DNA of 64,000 bases from Protea cynaroides. Lineage: Eukaryota > Streptophyta > Magnoliopsida > Proteales > Proteaceae. A program made the position numbers and the translations under genes. Shown here one piece after another: positions 1 through 12,646 of this stretch. The notes beneath the pieces are model-generated. The model was given only the letters and a program-made list of their open reading frames with translations. It was not told where the DNA came from and did not search any database. Position 1 is the first letter of the stretch. Every line of letters begins with the position of its first letter. The stretch spans positions 54,140,914-54,204,913 of the forward strand of contig CM053267.1 in NCBI GenBank assembly GCA_028583415.1, read 5' to 3'.

Positions 1-110
1 AACCGCATGAAATCAATCACATCAAAGAGTTCCTTTATATGACCTGCTTGTCCAAGGGTGATGGCAATACAATGATACGCTGCAAGGTCAGGATACGAGG
101 ACAATTGGTT
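1..110 (-). CDS. EMB2279: EMB2279-like PPR protein, exon 4 (partial, runs off the window)
   Basis: Starts on the minus strand after a ttttttcag acceptor at 113-111 and stays open to base 1: 36 codons plus two bases. The peptide includes YPDLAAYHCIAITLGQAGHI followed by KELFDVIDFMR, another PPR motif of the same protein. It begins in phase 0, as exon 3 ends. Intron 3 (111-491, 381 bases) is the only intron here of ordinary size. The remaining PPR repeats and the C-terminus must lie to the left of this window. Confidence 0.85.
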
Positions 111-491
111 CTGAAAAAATAGCAAAAAAAGAAATTAGTCCAGGTTTATTCTATGCTGTTATTTCCATTTATTAAGGTCACATGGTGACTTCATGAAATC
201 TAAGAAGAGAGCACACCCATATATATTTCATATGCAATGATATGTTCCTAGACCATTCAGTTCATGTCGTTTAGAAACATAAAAAGAATGTTCTTGGAAC
301 AAGCCAAACAAGCCAATGTACATAATGTTTTTCCAACATGGCAAATAAATCATGACAAAAGCATATATGATAAACTAAGCTTTTCTAATAATGAGTGTTT
401 CTGGAAACATGGAAATGAAATTTCGAAAAAGTTAGTGTCTTTCTTAATGGACTACATATTACAACCAAGATAAACACAATGACTAGATTAC

Positions 492-573
492 CCGCATTGC
501 ACGAAATACATTAAGTGCCTCCACAGGTCTCTTTGCTTTGCCAAGTACATCAAGTGCAGTGGTGTAAATATAT
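492..573 (-). CDS. EMB2279: EMB2279-like PPR protein, exon 3
   Basis: Short 82-base exon, too small for a simple ORF scan. The minus strand shows an attgcag acceptor before 573 and a gtaatc donor after 492. One leading A completes the Arg codon from exon 2; the 27 codons that follow include YIYTTALDVLGKAKRPVEAL and end on a complete CGG codon (phase 0). This is a canonical PPR helix pair and continues the EMB2279-type protein without a gap. It is separated from exon 2 by an intron of 14,920 bases that carries most of the mobile elements in this part of the window. Confidence 0.85.
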
Positions 574-3500
574 CTGCAATGTAGATAAGATCTTAAATAC
601 GATGCCAAGGATGGTCAAGTATCAGAATATAAAAATTCAAGCAGAATTTTCTTCATAATTAACAAATAGTCAGCAAACAGTTTTATTAAGATTGAGGAGA
701 CAAATATAACAAAAAGGCTTGGTCTCAAGAAAGGGAATCTACTAATCCAAAAATGCTAAAGAACAAAAATATAAAAGGCATAAGCTGCAATAGGAAGGGG
801 TCTACTAATCCCTAATCCCACAAGTAATGGACCCACCAACTTCACAATGATAGACCAAGACACTAACTGAAAAAAATTCTTAATTTAGCCAACAACATAG
901 TAAAGTTGAAACCCAGATTTCGAAACAACAAAACCTGCCTTTTGGTAAGAAATCATACGAAGCTCGATGTAGTTCAAAAGAGGTTCCAATAGAAGTATTC
1001 ACGAAGGAACAAGCCCAAATCCTAATCTAATGGGTTAAATAAGTAGCCTAAAGGGTTACATGGTCATGGCTGAGAATTTTTATGGTTTCTAGTGTAATGA
1101 CCTATTTTGAAAGCTCATATGTAAGGGATAAGTGACTCAAACGAATTTAACTAGTTAGCTGTATCTAGTCCTCTAAAGTTGTAAAGCCTACTAGTCTAGG
1201 GATATCAATAGATTAGTCGAGTTAGTTTCATTGTTAGTACAGTTAGTTTTATTAGTTTCTTTGTCAGTAGAGAAAGGCCTCAAAAATGTAAAGTTCATTG
1301 AATATCTTGAAATCAGTCCCAATGAATGTCCTTGGAAATATACAAGCCATTAAATCTAGAAAGGAGTCCCGATTGGGTCTAGAACCCTCCCAGCCTCCCT
1401 ATAAAAGGAGTTGCATGTAAGCATTTGAAATAAGAAGTTGAAATGAAATTGGCTTATACTATTCCTTTGTGAGAGGTAGAGCAACAATGAGATGTTCTTG
1501 GTGAGAAGCTGAGGTTGAACAGTGAAATGCTGGTCAATGCTTAGGTGGGATTGGTGACAAAGAGGGTTTAAAACAACTCAAATTGACAATCCCTCTTTGT
1601 TACAGGATCTTACACAGTCCAATCACAAAAGACAGATTTAGTAAGCTAAAGAAAAATCAACTTATCTTAGAATACAGTCTTTGAACACATTTGAAATTGA
1701 TAGGAGATCTTCTTTACTTCAATTATGAACACTAGTAGGAATTTGGGATCAATCAAGAGAAGACTGAAACAATCACAACTGCTGCAAGGTGGCAGTTCAT
1801 GTTACCACCAGACCTGGAGAAATCCTGAGTTGTTTGATTATGCTCAGTTCCAAAACAGCAAGGATTTCGTATCTTTATGCAGGAATCAATGTCGCCCAGG
1901 CAGATTTGGAGAATGGAAAACAAGAAAAACAAGTATTAGAATCACACAAAGAGAAAACAGTTTGGTTGAGTCTCACAACCTTGGAGATTCAACCAGAAAA
2001 ATAGGAGTTTTGACTCTTTCTTTTTTTCTGGAAAATCTAAGCACTGCCGCCAGCCTTCTCTTTCTTATTTATTAACTTCTGAAAGCTACAAAATAGGAAG
2101 CTACAAAATAGGAATTTCCAGCAATGGGAAACTTCCTAAATAACAAAAAGGAAACGATTCTAAAACTGGAATAAATAAATAGAAACTTCCTTTATAGATT
2201 AGGAAAGTTTCTAGAACAACTTTTAGGAAGCTAAAATTTAGGAAAGTTCTAGTTTCCAAACAATTGAGAATTCTAAATAACTAATCTATATTTTAGGAAA
2301 GTAAATATAACTCTCTAAAAAAAAGAATCCTAACAATCAAAACAGAATCTTATGTCGACTAAGAGAGTCCTAGGTCAACTCTTAACTGCTGGCAGTAATT
2401 CTGTGGTCTAGGGTGGTCCAATGGCCTAGCCCAATAGCCCAAGCCCCTTAATGTTCTTTCAGCCCCTTTTCCTGGCCTGCATCAGCTGTTCTTGGACTGC
2501 ATCAGGGATGCCCAAGTCAAATCCTTTTATTTTGCTTTCATTGAATAAAAAAAAAAGGAGAGAGAAAGTGTTGGAAAAGAGAAAAAAATCCTGTCATCAC
2601 TTATGATCTTTGTCCCTATCCTAGTCGATCCTGTTGCAATTGATCTCCCACTGATTCTTCTGTGGTTCGAGACCGATTATGTATTAAAGCTCCCAAACCA
2701 ATAAATTCAAACAGTTGTATAAGCAACCTCCTAAGTCCTAAATATCAATTCAATCAGACCCCTAAAAAGGGGTCAAGCAACCATGTAATGCTTTACAAAC
2801 CATGTAAAGTTGACTGGTCATAGCAGGCCCAGTCTTAAAACAACAGTAAACGTCAAAAGTCTCAAAAAAATTATATGAAATTTTATTTTCCAACGTAGTT
2901 TTAAAGTGCTTAAACTCACCAAGTTGCAACCCAAACTGATCATTCTAGTCAGAGCTTTGCAGCAAAGGCCCAAGCCAAAAAGGGTAGTCACGACTCATGA
3001 CCTTACTTTAAAGGATCTCAATCTAGAAACAGTACACAAACAAGCGTAAGCATTAAACTAGGTACAATTAAGTATTCTTCTAGCCAAGCTACTACTAATA
3101 GTAGGGGTCTCCACTGGTAAAACTGCATGAGGAAAAAAGAGAGCAGCAACCTTTCTCAAAGAAGATATCTCCAATACACTAAAACAAATGCGTTTAATGT
3201 AGTCCAAAATAGACAACAAGATTCTAACTCTAAGAACAAGAAATTAGATAACTAACAAAAACCTTTTTCCAGGCCTAAAAATGTGAATTTTCCAGAACTG
3301 AAAGAAATTATGAAGGGTACCCATGACTCAGACAAAATTTAAGAAATGAGAAAAAAAAAATACACTAAAGAACCATTGAAATAAAAAAAAAAGGGTCCCA
3401 CTTGATAACATTTTTAAGAAACATTTTTTGATAATTACATCATTTCTTTTTGTTTACCATGACAAAAACAATGCATTTGATAACCGCTTAAAATTGGTGC

Positions 3501-4453
3501 ATAGGTTTTAAAAGCCAGCCCAGGCCAAGGCTCATTTATCCTTAATTCTCTTGCCCAAACTCAGTGTGGCATTTCAAAGTCTGGACCTAACCCGAGATGT
3601 TAAGGACATGGCTATCGGCCCGGGCCTGGCCCAGTCTGAGAGAGAGGGAGGAGAACTGAGAGCAAAAGAGAAAGAGAGAGGAAAGGGAGGAAGGGCATGG
3701 GTACCAAGGAGAGAGAAATGGAGTGAGAGAGAGGGGAAAAGAGGGTTGGCTGGAGAGGGGAGAGAGAGTGATGCAGCCAACTAGAAACTAAAAAGAGAGG
3801 AAGATCGACGTGTTGCAGCTTCACTCTGGTTTCCCTACAAAACAGGATCGTGGGAGCTGCTTTAGATAGGATTATTGACAATTATTTTAATTCATGTTTA
3901 TCAGTTGTTAGCTGAGTTTGAGTCCTAGTTACTTTAGCTTTTTTCAGTTGGGTTTTAGCATCATTTCCAGATTTTGCTTGAGTCTATCTCCAGTTGAGTA
4001 GTTATATTAGGAGTCCTTTAGTTTAATACCTTTAATTTCTTTAAACAAATGCTGTAACCATGATTTATTCAGATTTGATAATGGAATGAAAATATGAATT
4101 TTTGGTATGCCTGCGTGGCTGAAGCTTGCATGCTCTTCTCCTCTCTCCCTCTCTCCTGCCTGGTTCGATCCTTCTCTGTCAGGTGTGTTCCCTTCTTCTA
4201 TTCTCCTTCCTTCCCTTCGATCCTTCTTACTCAGGTGTGTTCCCTTCTTCTTCCTACCCACCTTCCTTCTTTTCCTTCCTTTATGACTTATTCCTGTTTC
4301 TCCTGCCTTCTTGTTATTTCTCTGCAAACTAGAAGTACATTGTTCCAGAGATACTCACAGTCACTAGCCCACTAACATATTTTGGTTAATCTCCCTCATC
4401 CCTGATACATAAGAAACCAGATCTTCCCTGTTTCTGCGATAATTTCTGAACCA
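574..4453. other. Intron 2, left part: unassigned, LTR-like debris
   Basis: No coding exon is evident. Around 1200-1660 is an LTR-like tract with a TATA-type word (ctataaaagg near 1400). Around 2080-2340 are AT-rich repeats of a ggaagct/ggaaagt theme, like a reverse-strand Copia LTR. 3637-3770 is a purine-rich GAGA tract and 4130-4320 a pyrimidine-rich tract; the open frames there are composition artefacts. I could not define ends or target duplications. Confidence 0.4.
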
Positions 4454-4461
4454 GTCCAAGC

Positions 4462-7400
4462 CATGGAATAAAATCTCACCACGCGAGATCTCGGTCTTCT
4501 CGCTGATTTCGACACAAGGCGAGACGAGAATTAGGTCGATAACCATTCTCGGTCTTTTCGATGTTTTCGGCAGTTTCTTGCCGTTTCTCAGCGATATCTT
4601 GCAAGAATCTGCTTTTAGATTTTTTTTTCTTTTTTCTCTTCATAGAAGGGACAGAGCCCTATTCTCGGTCGAGAACTCGACCGAGAACAGGTCTGCCCTT
4701 ATTTTTTTTCACTGTTTTGAAGAAAACTTCATTTCTTTTTCATTTTTTCTTGGTTTGGTCTTTGAACTTGCTGCAGGTGGTGCTTCGGAGTGCGGAGATT
4801 GCTGTGGGAGCTTCATATAAACAGTTGAAGGTAAAAGTTTTGAAGAAATCTCATTCTTTGCCAAAAATGAGATTTTTACATAAGACTATGAGAGAGAAAA
4901 AAGTAAAAGTTTGTAGAATGAGATGAGATTTTTATATGTTAAACACGTGAGCCCAATCTACGAGCCACGGTTTTAGAATTGGATGTCGGTTGTTGTAGGT
5001 ATTTTTTTTCAATTATTTGCATTAAAAAAAGAATTTTCAGCAATTAAAAATTAAAATAATTATTATTAATACTACTTTGATGATGATGAGCTATTTTTAT
5101 GTTAATCACCATTGGCCGATCTATGGTCCTACGGTTTCAGATTTGGATTTAAGTTGTTGTAGGTATTTTTTTGAATTATTTATATTAAAAAAATAATTTT
5201 CAGCAATTAAAAATTAATTTTAAAATGGTTTAAAAAATGCAATAAAATAGGGGAAAATAAGGAAAAATATTCTGATCACATTTAAAATATAAAGAAAATT
5301 TTAAAATGTAATTTTTGTTGTGTTCAAGTTTGTAAGTATTGAAGTTTGTGTTTTCTATGAAACAATGCTTGGAAAGCTGTGATATATAATGTTTAGACCA
5401 AGTTTTGGGGTGGGCAATGGAGGCAACGATGCCGGTTCCCGTACTGAACCTATATGGCAGTATAGGAGTGCCCTTCAGGGTGATAGGAAGAAAACCCAAT
5501 GTAATTCCTGTGGGAAGAAGTTTCAGTCTAGTGGCATTACAAGACTGAAGCAACACTTGAGTGGACTGGGTAAAGATAGTACCAAATGCCCGCAGTGTCC
5601 TATGGAGATATCCAAGGCCATTGGTGAACAATTGAGGGGAGGGATGCAGGGGAGGGCAGCCATGGAAAGAGAAAAAGAGCAGTTTGAGGAGGCAGTTTGA
5701 GGCACCCTACCAGAATCTAGTGAGGAACATGAAGCTAGGGAATGGGATGTACGTGATATGACAGAGGCAAAGGCAAGACAGATGCGTCATGCGGCAATGG
5801 CTAGCAGAGAAACCATAAGATCGGATGACGAAAGGAGACGGACAAGAGCAGGTGGCAGTGGTAGTGGATTAGCTCATTCTCAGCCATAAACACAGAGTAA
5901 AGGGATTGGTTCTTAGTTTTCTAGATCACGAAGTACAAGGGAACAACCCGTGCCTCAGCCACGGGATGATTATGTTGAAGTGCTACAGCAAGATCCTGGA
6001 ATCTTTCAGAAGTTCGGAGCAAGCAGCAAAAATAAAGGGAATGTTTGGAGGAAAGAATAAGGAGTCAGTAGGGTATGCTTACTCTAAGTGGTCGTTCTTT
6101 CACAGCATCCCAGCAAACACCACCACAGGCCCCTACTATCAAAGCATGCTAGATGCAGTTGCTGAGGCCGGCACAGGGGTTAATCAATATGAACTGATGA
6201 ATCACTATTTGCCTCAACATAAGAAGGAACTACAAAACTGGATTCTAAGTCAGAAGAAGAATTTGGAAGATTATGGAGTAACCATTATGTGTGATGGTTG
6301 GACTGGTCCTACCAGAAAGTTCATCATCAACTTCATGGTTTATTGTAATGGGAGGACGGTGTTCCTTAGGTCTGTGGATGCATCGGCTGAGCGAAAAGAT
6401 GCAGAATATATTTATGGACTGTTGAAACAAATGGTGGCTGAGGTGGGAGCTGAGAACGTTGTCCAGATAGTAACGGACAACGACAGTAATTTTAAGAAGG
6501 CAGGGGAGATGATGATGAACAGAGCCGATTACAGTCTTTTCTAGACTCCATATGCAGCCCATTGTATTGATTTGATGTTGAAGGACATGGGCAAGCTCAG
6601 TAAAGTGAAGAGAGTGGTTGAGCAAGCAAGACAAGTCACCACTTTCATCTACAACCATGGTTATTCTTTGAACATGCTCAAGGACAAATGTGGAGGGGAC
6701 TTGGTCAGACCATGCATCGCCAGATTCGCGACGAACTTCATAGCATTGAAGAGCTTTTAGGCGAAGATGGCCGAACTCAGATCGATGTTTGCATCTGAGG
6801 ACTAGTTTGCATGGAGAGAGTCAGCTTCCCCCATGGAGTACAAGCACAGACTACCATCGCTTCAGAAGAATTTTGGCAAAACGTGAAGGTGGTAGTCAGG
6901 GTGTTGCATCCTGTAGTGCAGGTACTGAGATTGGTAGATACTGAACGAAAACCTACCATGCCACTCCTTTATGTTGCCGTGGACGCATTGAAGCAACGTG
7001 TTAAAACTGTGTTACCACATGACTACAAGTACATAAAGATCATCAATGACCGATGGGAGAGCCAACTCATGCATCCATTGCATAAGGCTGGTGAGTAAAT
7101 TTGATGATGTATTAACTTTAGTGCTACTTATGTATCAATATAAATTTTATTTGTTTTAATCTTCTGTCTACTGTCAAATATTTCAGTATACTATTTGAAC
7201 CCTAAGTACCAGTTTATGCATGTACTTGGGATGAACGCAAACCTAATTGAAGTAACGAAGCTAGTGGTTGCAAAGTTAGAGCCAGATCCCCACAAACAGG
7301 CAATGGCAAATCTAGAGGTGAGTTGTATGCTTCAATTACTAGAAATATGGCAAAACCATTTATTGTAATTGCAAATATTTATAAGTTTCGATTGTGACTA

Positions 7401-9330
7401 GACTAAAACCTTCAGGGAAAGCCATGGGAGTTTTTCTTTCCCCACTGCAATGGCTGGCCGAGACACTAATGATCCGGGTATGCAAATAGCAAGCAAATTA
7501 AAATCTTATGTTTTATGTGTTACATTTAAATGACATATAAAATTAAAATATGTTATTGTTCTTATGCAACGGAATGGTGGGTCTTGTATGGCAAAGATGC
7601 ACCTGCTTTGAAGAAGATAGCAACTAGAGTGTTATCTCAGACATGCTCCACATCTGGCTGTGAACGAAATTGGAGTACTTTCAACCTCATTCATTAAAAG
7701 AGACGAAATCGACTTGGCTCTGAACGGCTAAATGACTTGGCCTTTGTGCATTACAACATGAGGCTGAGGTTACAAACCCTGTTACATAAAAAGGAGGATG
7801 ATACCCCGCTCGAGCTCTCTAACATCTTCTAGCTTGACCCAGAAGACGAAGACCAATTAGTGGAGTGGATGTTGGATAGAGCAGTACCAGTGATGGATCA
7901 GCCAGGGGGAAAGCCTGACCCTGTATTGGCCAGACAGTTGGATGCTGATGTCAACAAGTTTCTAGCCTCGGATGAGGGTCGCATACATACACAGTCACCC
8001 ATGCCGTTTGACCCTCCTGCTGGCACTAATATAAACAATCTTGAGTGGAGTTGGAGTAGTAGTGGACCTAATGGTAGTGATCATGGAAGTGGGAGTGGAG
8101 CCCCAGGTAGAGGTCGAGCCACTATTGTCAACATTGGGGCTGATCCTGAGCCACAAGCATCACATGTTAGATACACTGGGGAGAGCCAGTACACTCATGC
8201 AACATAGGATACGGACCATGGTGCACGTGCACCATCCTCATCACGTGGAACTGAAACGTATTTGCAGAGGCCTCGTCATCGTTCCCAACAAGATGAAGAT
8301 GCTGATTGCAGTAGCATGATGGACGTCAACGTTGATAGCCTCTCTACTAGCTTACAAGGATTGAGTGTAGAGGAAAATAACAGTTACGGTAGTGTACAGG
8401 AGTAGTGGAATGTTCCTGGATATAGCACTGGGTCAGCTTACACTTCAAATGATTATATTGATACCAACTTCATTCCCTATCCCACTGCATATGGTTCTTC
8501 CTTTGACGATCGTTCATCAGTAGCACAAAGTCAGAGTGGATCATCCAACTTTGTGGACAGTTTCTTTTCCGTTCCATCTGTGCTTCGGAGTAGTTTTTCA
8601 GACGTTGTTCCATCCTTCCCTAAGATAGGTATCCTTCAAGGAGCTACTAAGGTTATATTTCTGAATCATGTGCAAGACTACCAGAACTACTTCGCCTCAA
8701 GAATGTCGTAGGAAAATTATGTTGCTCAGTTGGAAGACAACTTGTGTCGACAACTTCCCAAATGTATGATAATAGTCCAATGGATCATCCACGACACTCT
8801 ACGTATTATTAGACATTGTATGTGGAGTTGTGGACTATGGGCTCATGGGGACTAGGGAGTTAGGAATTAGGATTTCTTTATTGTATTATTCAGTATTGAA
8901 CATTTGAACTATGAAGAAATGATCTGTATGATATAGTTGGGTTGTTTTATAATAAAGTGTTATTTTGTTTCTCATTCCTTTAATGCATAATTTTATTGTC
9001 TCATTTGCCCATTTTTGAATAACTATATTAGATAATTATTGAGTACAATAGCCAATATTAGCCTAAGTTTACAACAGACTTCAGCTTTTACTGCCAAAAC
9101 ATGGGTGTAAACCCAAATAACTACAAAGAGTGATTATTTTTACAATTTTATGCTCTAAATGTGTTTATATAATGCTAAAATGAGGTTCCCTGAAGTATGA
9201 AGCCTAAAAAATGAGTTTTGGCCACCGAGACAGCCTTTTGGAGGTGTCTCGGTGTTTTTCCACTGTTTCGGTGAGATCTCCACTTTCTAGGAGGCCGAGA
9301 CACCTTCGAGAACAGAGATTTTAAACCTTG
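4462..9330 (+). mobile_element. Complete hAT DNA transposon (4.87 kb) in PPR intron 2
   Basis: Both ends are defined. The 8-bp direct repeat GTCCAAGC flanks the element exactly (4454-4461 and 9331-9338), the hallmark duplication length of hAT elements. The imperfect 16-bp terminal inverted repeats are CATGGAATAAAATCTC at the left and, on the complement of the right end, CAAGGTTTAAAATCTC (13 of 16 match), which fits the common plant hAT end. Subterminal regions repeat a CTCGG/CCGAG theme (4490-4690 and 9215-9315), as expected for transposase binding. Inside is a decayed transposase gene on the plus strand. The orientation is opposite to the PPR gene. Confidence 0.9.
5389..8720 (+). pseudogene. 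hAT transposase (BED finger, DUF659, hAT dimerisation domain), inactivated
   Basis: Transposase remnant spread over several exon-like blocks. Block 1 (5389-5700) holds a BED-type zinc finger with CNSCGKKF followed by RLKQHLSG and CPQC. Block 2 (about 6100-6760) is DUF659-like: MCDGWTGPTRKFIINFMVYC, then VTDNDSNFKKAG and AAHCIDLMLKDMGK. Blocks at 7190-7320 and 7570-7790 carry the C-terminal hAT dimerisation region (CERNWSTF, LNDLAFVHYNMRLRLQ). A Gly/Ser-rich tail continues to about 8400. In-frame stops occur at 5698, 6542, 6758 and 6802 and in several later places, and the frame shifts repeatedly, so no functional enzyme can be made. It sits inside the element defined by the 8-bp duplication. 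Confidence 0.85.
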
Positions 9331-9338
9331 GTCCAAGC

Positions 9339-10065
9339 TGAATCACCAACATTCCTGTCTAGTCAAGGTTTAGCACTTCGCCAGGCCTAGGGAACTCCAA
9401 CCCTGAAATTTCAGGCTGTTTAAATCAGGTTTAAAGACTGAAGTTCGATTTCTTAGTCTAGGTTACACCACGATTGATTTTTGGTTTCGTGAGCTAAAGA
9501 AGACTGCCTCTTTCTATCCTTAATTCTTGTATAGGAAAAAGATCCTTGCCAAGCTCCATGCCTCCTGTACCCAGACACAGAAGGGGATGAAATGACCGTT
9601 GCTCCCCCCCTGAAATGAATAAAATCTTGCCCCCGGGATTCTCTTGCGCGCTCTCCCAGCAGACAGGCAGCGTTCCCCCACCCTTCTTTCATTAAAGTCT
9701 TTCTTCTTACATAAATACCCCTTCTTTTCAACCTTATTTCTGCCCTCCCCTCTCCTTATCTTTGCTCCAAGTTTACCCCTACCCATTAAATCTAGTTCCT
9801 TTATCCTCTTCTCTTTAACTTACCTAAAAAACCCTTAGAAAATCCGGTTTATTAGAAATTTGACATCTTCTTTTGCTTGGATTTTGTTGAGCTGGATGAT
9901 AACATTTCCAATTAGGGTTTTATAACCCAAGACTGCATCAAAGAGAGAGAAAGAAGGAGAGAGAAAAGAGTTGGCATTATTCGTGAGAGGTTGGGGGAGA
10001 AAGATAAGAAAGAAAATAAGTAAAAGGTTTTTTCTGTTTTAAGCTGAAATGATGTAATCACAAAT
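9339..10065. other. Intron 2 spacer, no gene seen
   Basis: Sequence between the hAT element and the Au SINE. Open frames at 9453-9838 on both strands have biased composition and no recognisable domain. A short GA-rich stretch lies at 9940-9970. Nothing else is supported. Confidence 0.4.
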
Positions 10066-10231
10066 AAAAAGGGCTTACCCAGTGCACAGGGCTCCTGCCA
10101 CTGTGGAGTTTGGGGAGGGGTTTAGGTACGCAGCCTTACCCTCACTTCACAAAGAGGTTGTTTCCAAATTCCAACCCATGACCACCAGGTCACAATGGAG
10201 CAACCTTACTGTTGCGCCAAGGCCCACCCTC
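10066..10231 (-). mobile_element. Au-type SINE
   Basis: Read on the minus strand, the segment begins GGTGGGCCTTGGCGCAACAG, then a tRNA-like promoter B-box region (GGTCATGGGTT), then GGAAACAACCTCTTTG and GTAAGGCTGCGTAC, and ends in a short pyrimidine/T run. This order and wording match the angiosperm Au SINE as I remember it. It is in PPR intron 2, in the same orientation as the host gene. I could not define an unambiguous target duplication. Confidence 0.85.
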
Positions 10232-10404
10232 TATACCCACACGCAAATTGTTCCAATTAAAGTTCAGTGCAAAGATAGAAAAATATTGTATGCAACATAC
10301 TTTCTTCTTTTTCTTTTTGGTTCTGAAAAAAAAAAATTAAATGATTATTTCAAAAAACAGTTATTCAAAACATCAAAGTTAAAAAAAAAAACATATTTTT
10401 TATA

Positions 10405-12318
10405 GGAAAATTTTCATATACACACCATTAAGGATTGGAAACATCATCTACGTCCACAAGATTGCAAAAACCTCAACCACGTCCAACTAACTGACGGAAT
10501 TGTTGAAATACACTTTTACCCTTCATATTAAAAATTGAAAAATTAAAAGAGCATGTTGAATGACTAATTTGACCTTTGTAATGGTATGTACATTTTCTCT
10601 CTCTCCTTTTCACTCTCACCCAAGCCTTAACCGACTCCATCTGCGTTGGTCTCCTCTGTGGCATTGGTTCCCTCTGCATTGTGGTTCATGGCGGCATCCC
10701 ATCTTCGGCATCCCAGCTCCGGCACCAGGTAAGTTTATGTAAAACATACGGTTGAAAAACCAGGAGACGATTAAGGCAAATTAACCCTATTTGGCTCTCT
10801 CTCTCTCTGAGGCGATGGATACAGAGTTGCTTATATAAAAAGTACGGTTGATCGTTGACCCTGCATCCACATCCAAACGCGGAGAAGTTTTATCTCTGCT
10901 GTTTTCCTCTTAATTAAACAGCAATTAGGTATTTTTCTCATACAGGCACGTTCAATTTACTGCGCCCTTCGAGGGGCTTGAGCTTGAACTTGAACAATAT
11001 GGATGCATAACACAGATGATCAGAGATCCATCTGATTCTGACCACCAGACCAGAATTAGAGTTTGTTTCATGATCTGGTTTTGTATCAAAGGAAGGGGGG
11101 AGAAGGCAAAACATGAATCCAACAGATGAATCATTAAAGAATATGATCTAATTAGTAAAAACTCATTACATCTCAGTGAATATATAAATCAAACAGATGA
11201 ATAGTTGAAGAACCAAATTTCTGGGTAAATTGAACGATTATGCACATATCAACAAATTTCCAGAAGAACAACTCAAATATCTACTTCAAATTTTCATGAT
11301 CTCTGTAACAAGACTACAAAAACTCGGAGAAGGATAAAACCTAACTATTGATACCGAACCAGCGGCCAAAAAGGAGTATCACATAGAGAACAATAACCTG
11401 GAACAGGAACCACCAAAACTATTACCTTCACGGCGACCATATCCACCACCGCCGCCACCATAACTACCACCATCTCCGATGCAGACTGCAGTAACCACCG
11501 CCTCTGCCACCACCACCTCCTCTGGTCTGCACCTTATTGACGGTAATATTTCTACTATCAAGATCCTGGCCGTTCATCCGTTCAATGGCATCCCTCATCG
11601 ACTGCTCATCGCGGAAAGTCACAAAGCCAAACCCTCGGGACCTACCAGTCTCACGATCACTGATTTTCTTCGATACAATAATTTTGTCATATTGACTGAA
11701 AGCCCTCTCGAGGGCTTGATCATCAGTAACCCAAGCTAGACCACCAACGAAGCAGCAAAACTCAACATCTGCAGATGCCATTTCTGAAAAAGAGAACGGA
11801 TCAACAAAAAGAAAACCCTAACAGATCGGAAAAAGATCAAGAGGAGGATGAGAATCCACCTCAGTATAACACCGAAGAACCCAATTTCTATCAAATTGGA
11901 AGCCAAAAAGATAAATATGATAAAAATTAGTGAATGATGTAAGTGAGAGCCAAGGCTAAGAACATGAAGAAGTATGCAATCCCTTGATCGATCGTTGACC
12001 CTGCATCCACATCCAAATAGAGGATTCGATGAACATGAAGACCATCGCCGTCGTAAACAGAGATGATGGAGGTGAAAATTTGGGGGTAGGGTAACTATAC
12101 CATTAAGGGTATTTTGGTCTTTTAACAAGCATAAAAGGGTATTATCGTCCCTTAAAATGTTCAAGGCAGCTGACGTCAACAATTAACGGGATTCTTTTAA
12201 CAGAATGGACTTCGTTGATTAACGGAGCAAAGTTTTTGGGAACTAGATGAAGTTTTTGCAAACTAGTGGACGTAGATGAGGTTTCCAATCCTTAATGGTG
12301 TGAATATGAAAATTTTCC
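10405..12318. mobile_element. Gene-carrying MULE (Pack-MULE) A, 1.9 kb
   Basis: The 9-bp direct repeat TTTTTTATA flanks the element (10396-10404 and 12319-12327), the Mutator-type duplication length, although its simplicity lowers its weight. Terminal inverted repeats are long and imperfect, starting GGAAAATTTTCATA on both ends and extending more than 100 bases (10405-10515 against the complement of 12170-12318). Inside is a fragment of a host RNA-binding-protein gene and no transposase. A 28-bp perfect direct repeat occurs at 10850-10877 and 11990-12017. The element lies in PPR intron 2 and its ends match those at 56041-58298 closely. Confidence 0.8.
11390..11781 (-). pseudogene. Captured glycine-rich RNA-binding protein (GRP7/GRP8-type) fragment
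   Basis: From the ATG at 11781 the minus strand encodes a nearly whole RRM: CFVGGLAWVTDDQALERAFS (with the RNP2-like FVGGLAW), then DRETGRSRGFGFVTFRDE with the RNP1 octamer RGFGFVTF, then MNGQDLDSRNITVN. The following glycine-rich tail (GGGGGRGGG) loses frame near 11490; the GYGRREGNSFGG pieces continue in another frame, so the protein is frameshifted. Upstream (11782-11850) looks like a captured 5' leader. Plant GRP7 genes normally have one intron in the RRM region; none is seen here, which would fit an RNA intermediate or intron loss, but this rests on memory. It lies wholly inside MULE A. Confidence 0.8.
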
Positions 12319-12327
12319 TTTTTTATA

Positions 12328-12615
12328 ATATAAATGTTTTCCAATTTAACAATTTTCAAAAAGTGTATCGAATAAGTCCTAATTCTCCTTTGTTTGATCA
12401 TGTAACCTAGGTGCTCCGTCCTCCACAATGTAGTTAAGTAGTACAAGGGATGCTTTATGCAAACATTATACTACATACTGATTTGGATCTTAGGGAACTC
12501 ATGCTATGTGACAAAAAATCAAATCTTGAGACTAAATGGTGAATCTTAAAAATTGTGTTGAAAATCAACCACATAAAGGAAAATGTCCAAAAATGACGAA
12601 CATAAAACCTCCTTA

Positions 12616-12646
<31 letters not shown>

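Noticed and set aside
1725..2075. 116-residue open frame
   Set aside because: No recognisable domain; it lies in AT-rich LTR-like intron debris and on the strand opposite to the PPR gene.
3551..4375. Overlapping open frames on both strands rich in Arg/Glu or Ser/Leu/Pro
   Set aside because: They follow purine-rich or pyrimidine-rich composition; there are no domains or splice-consistent exons.
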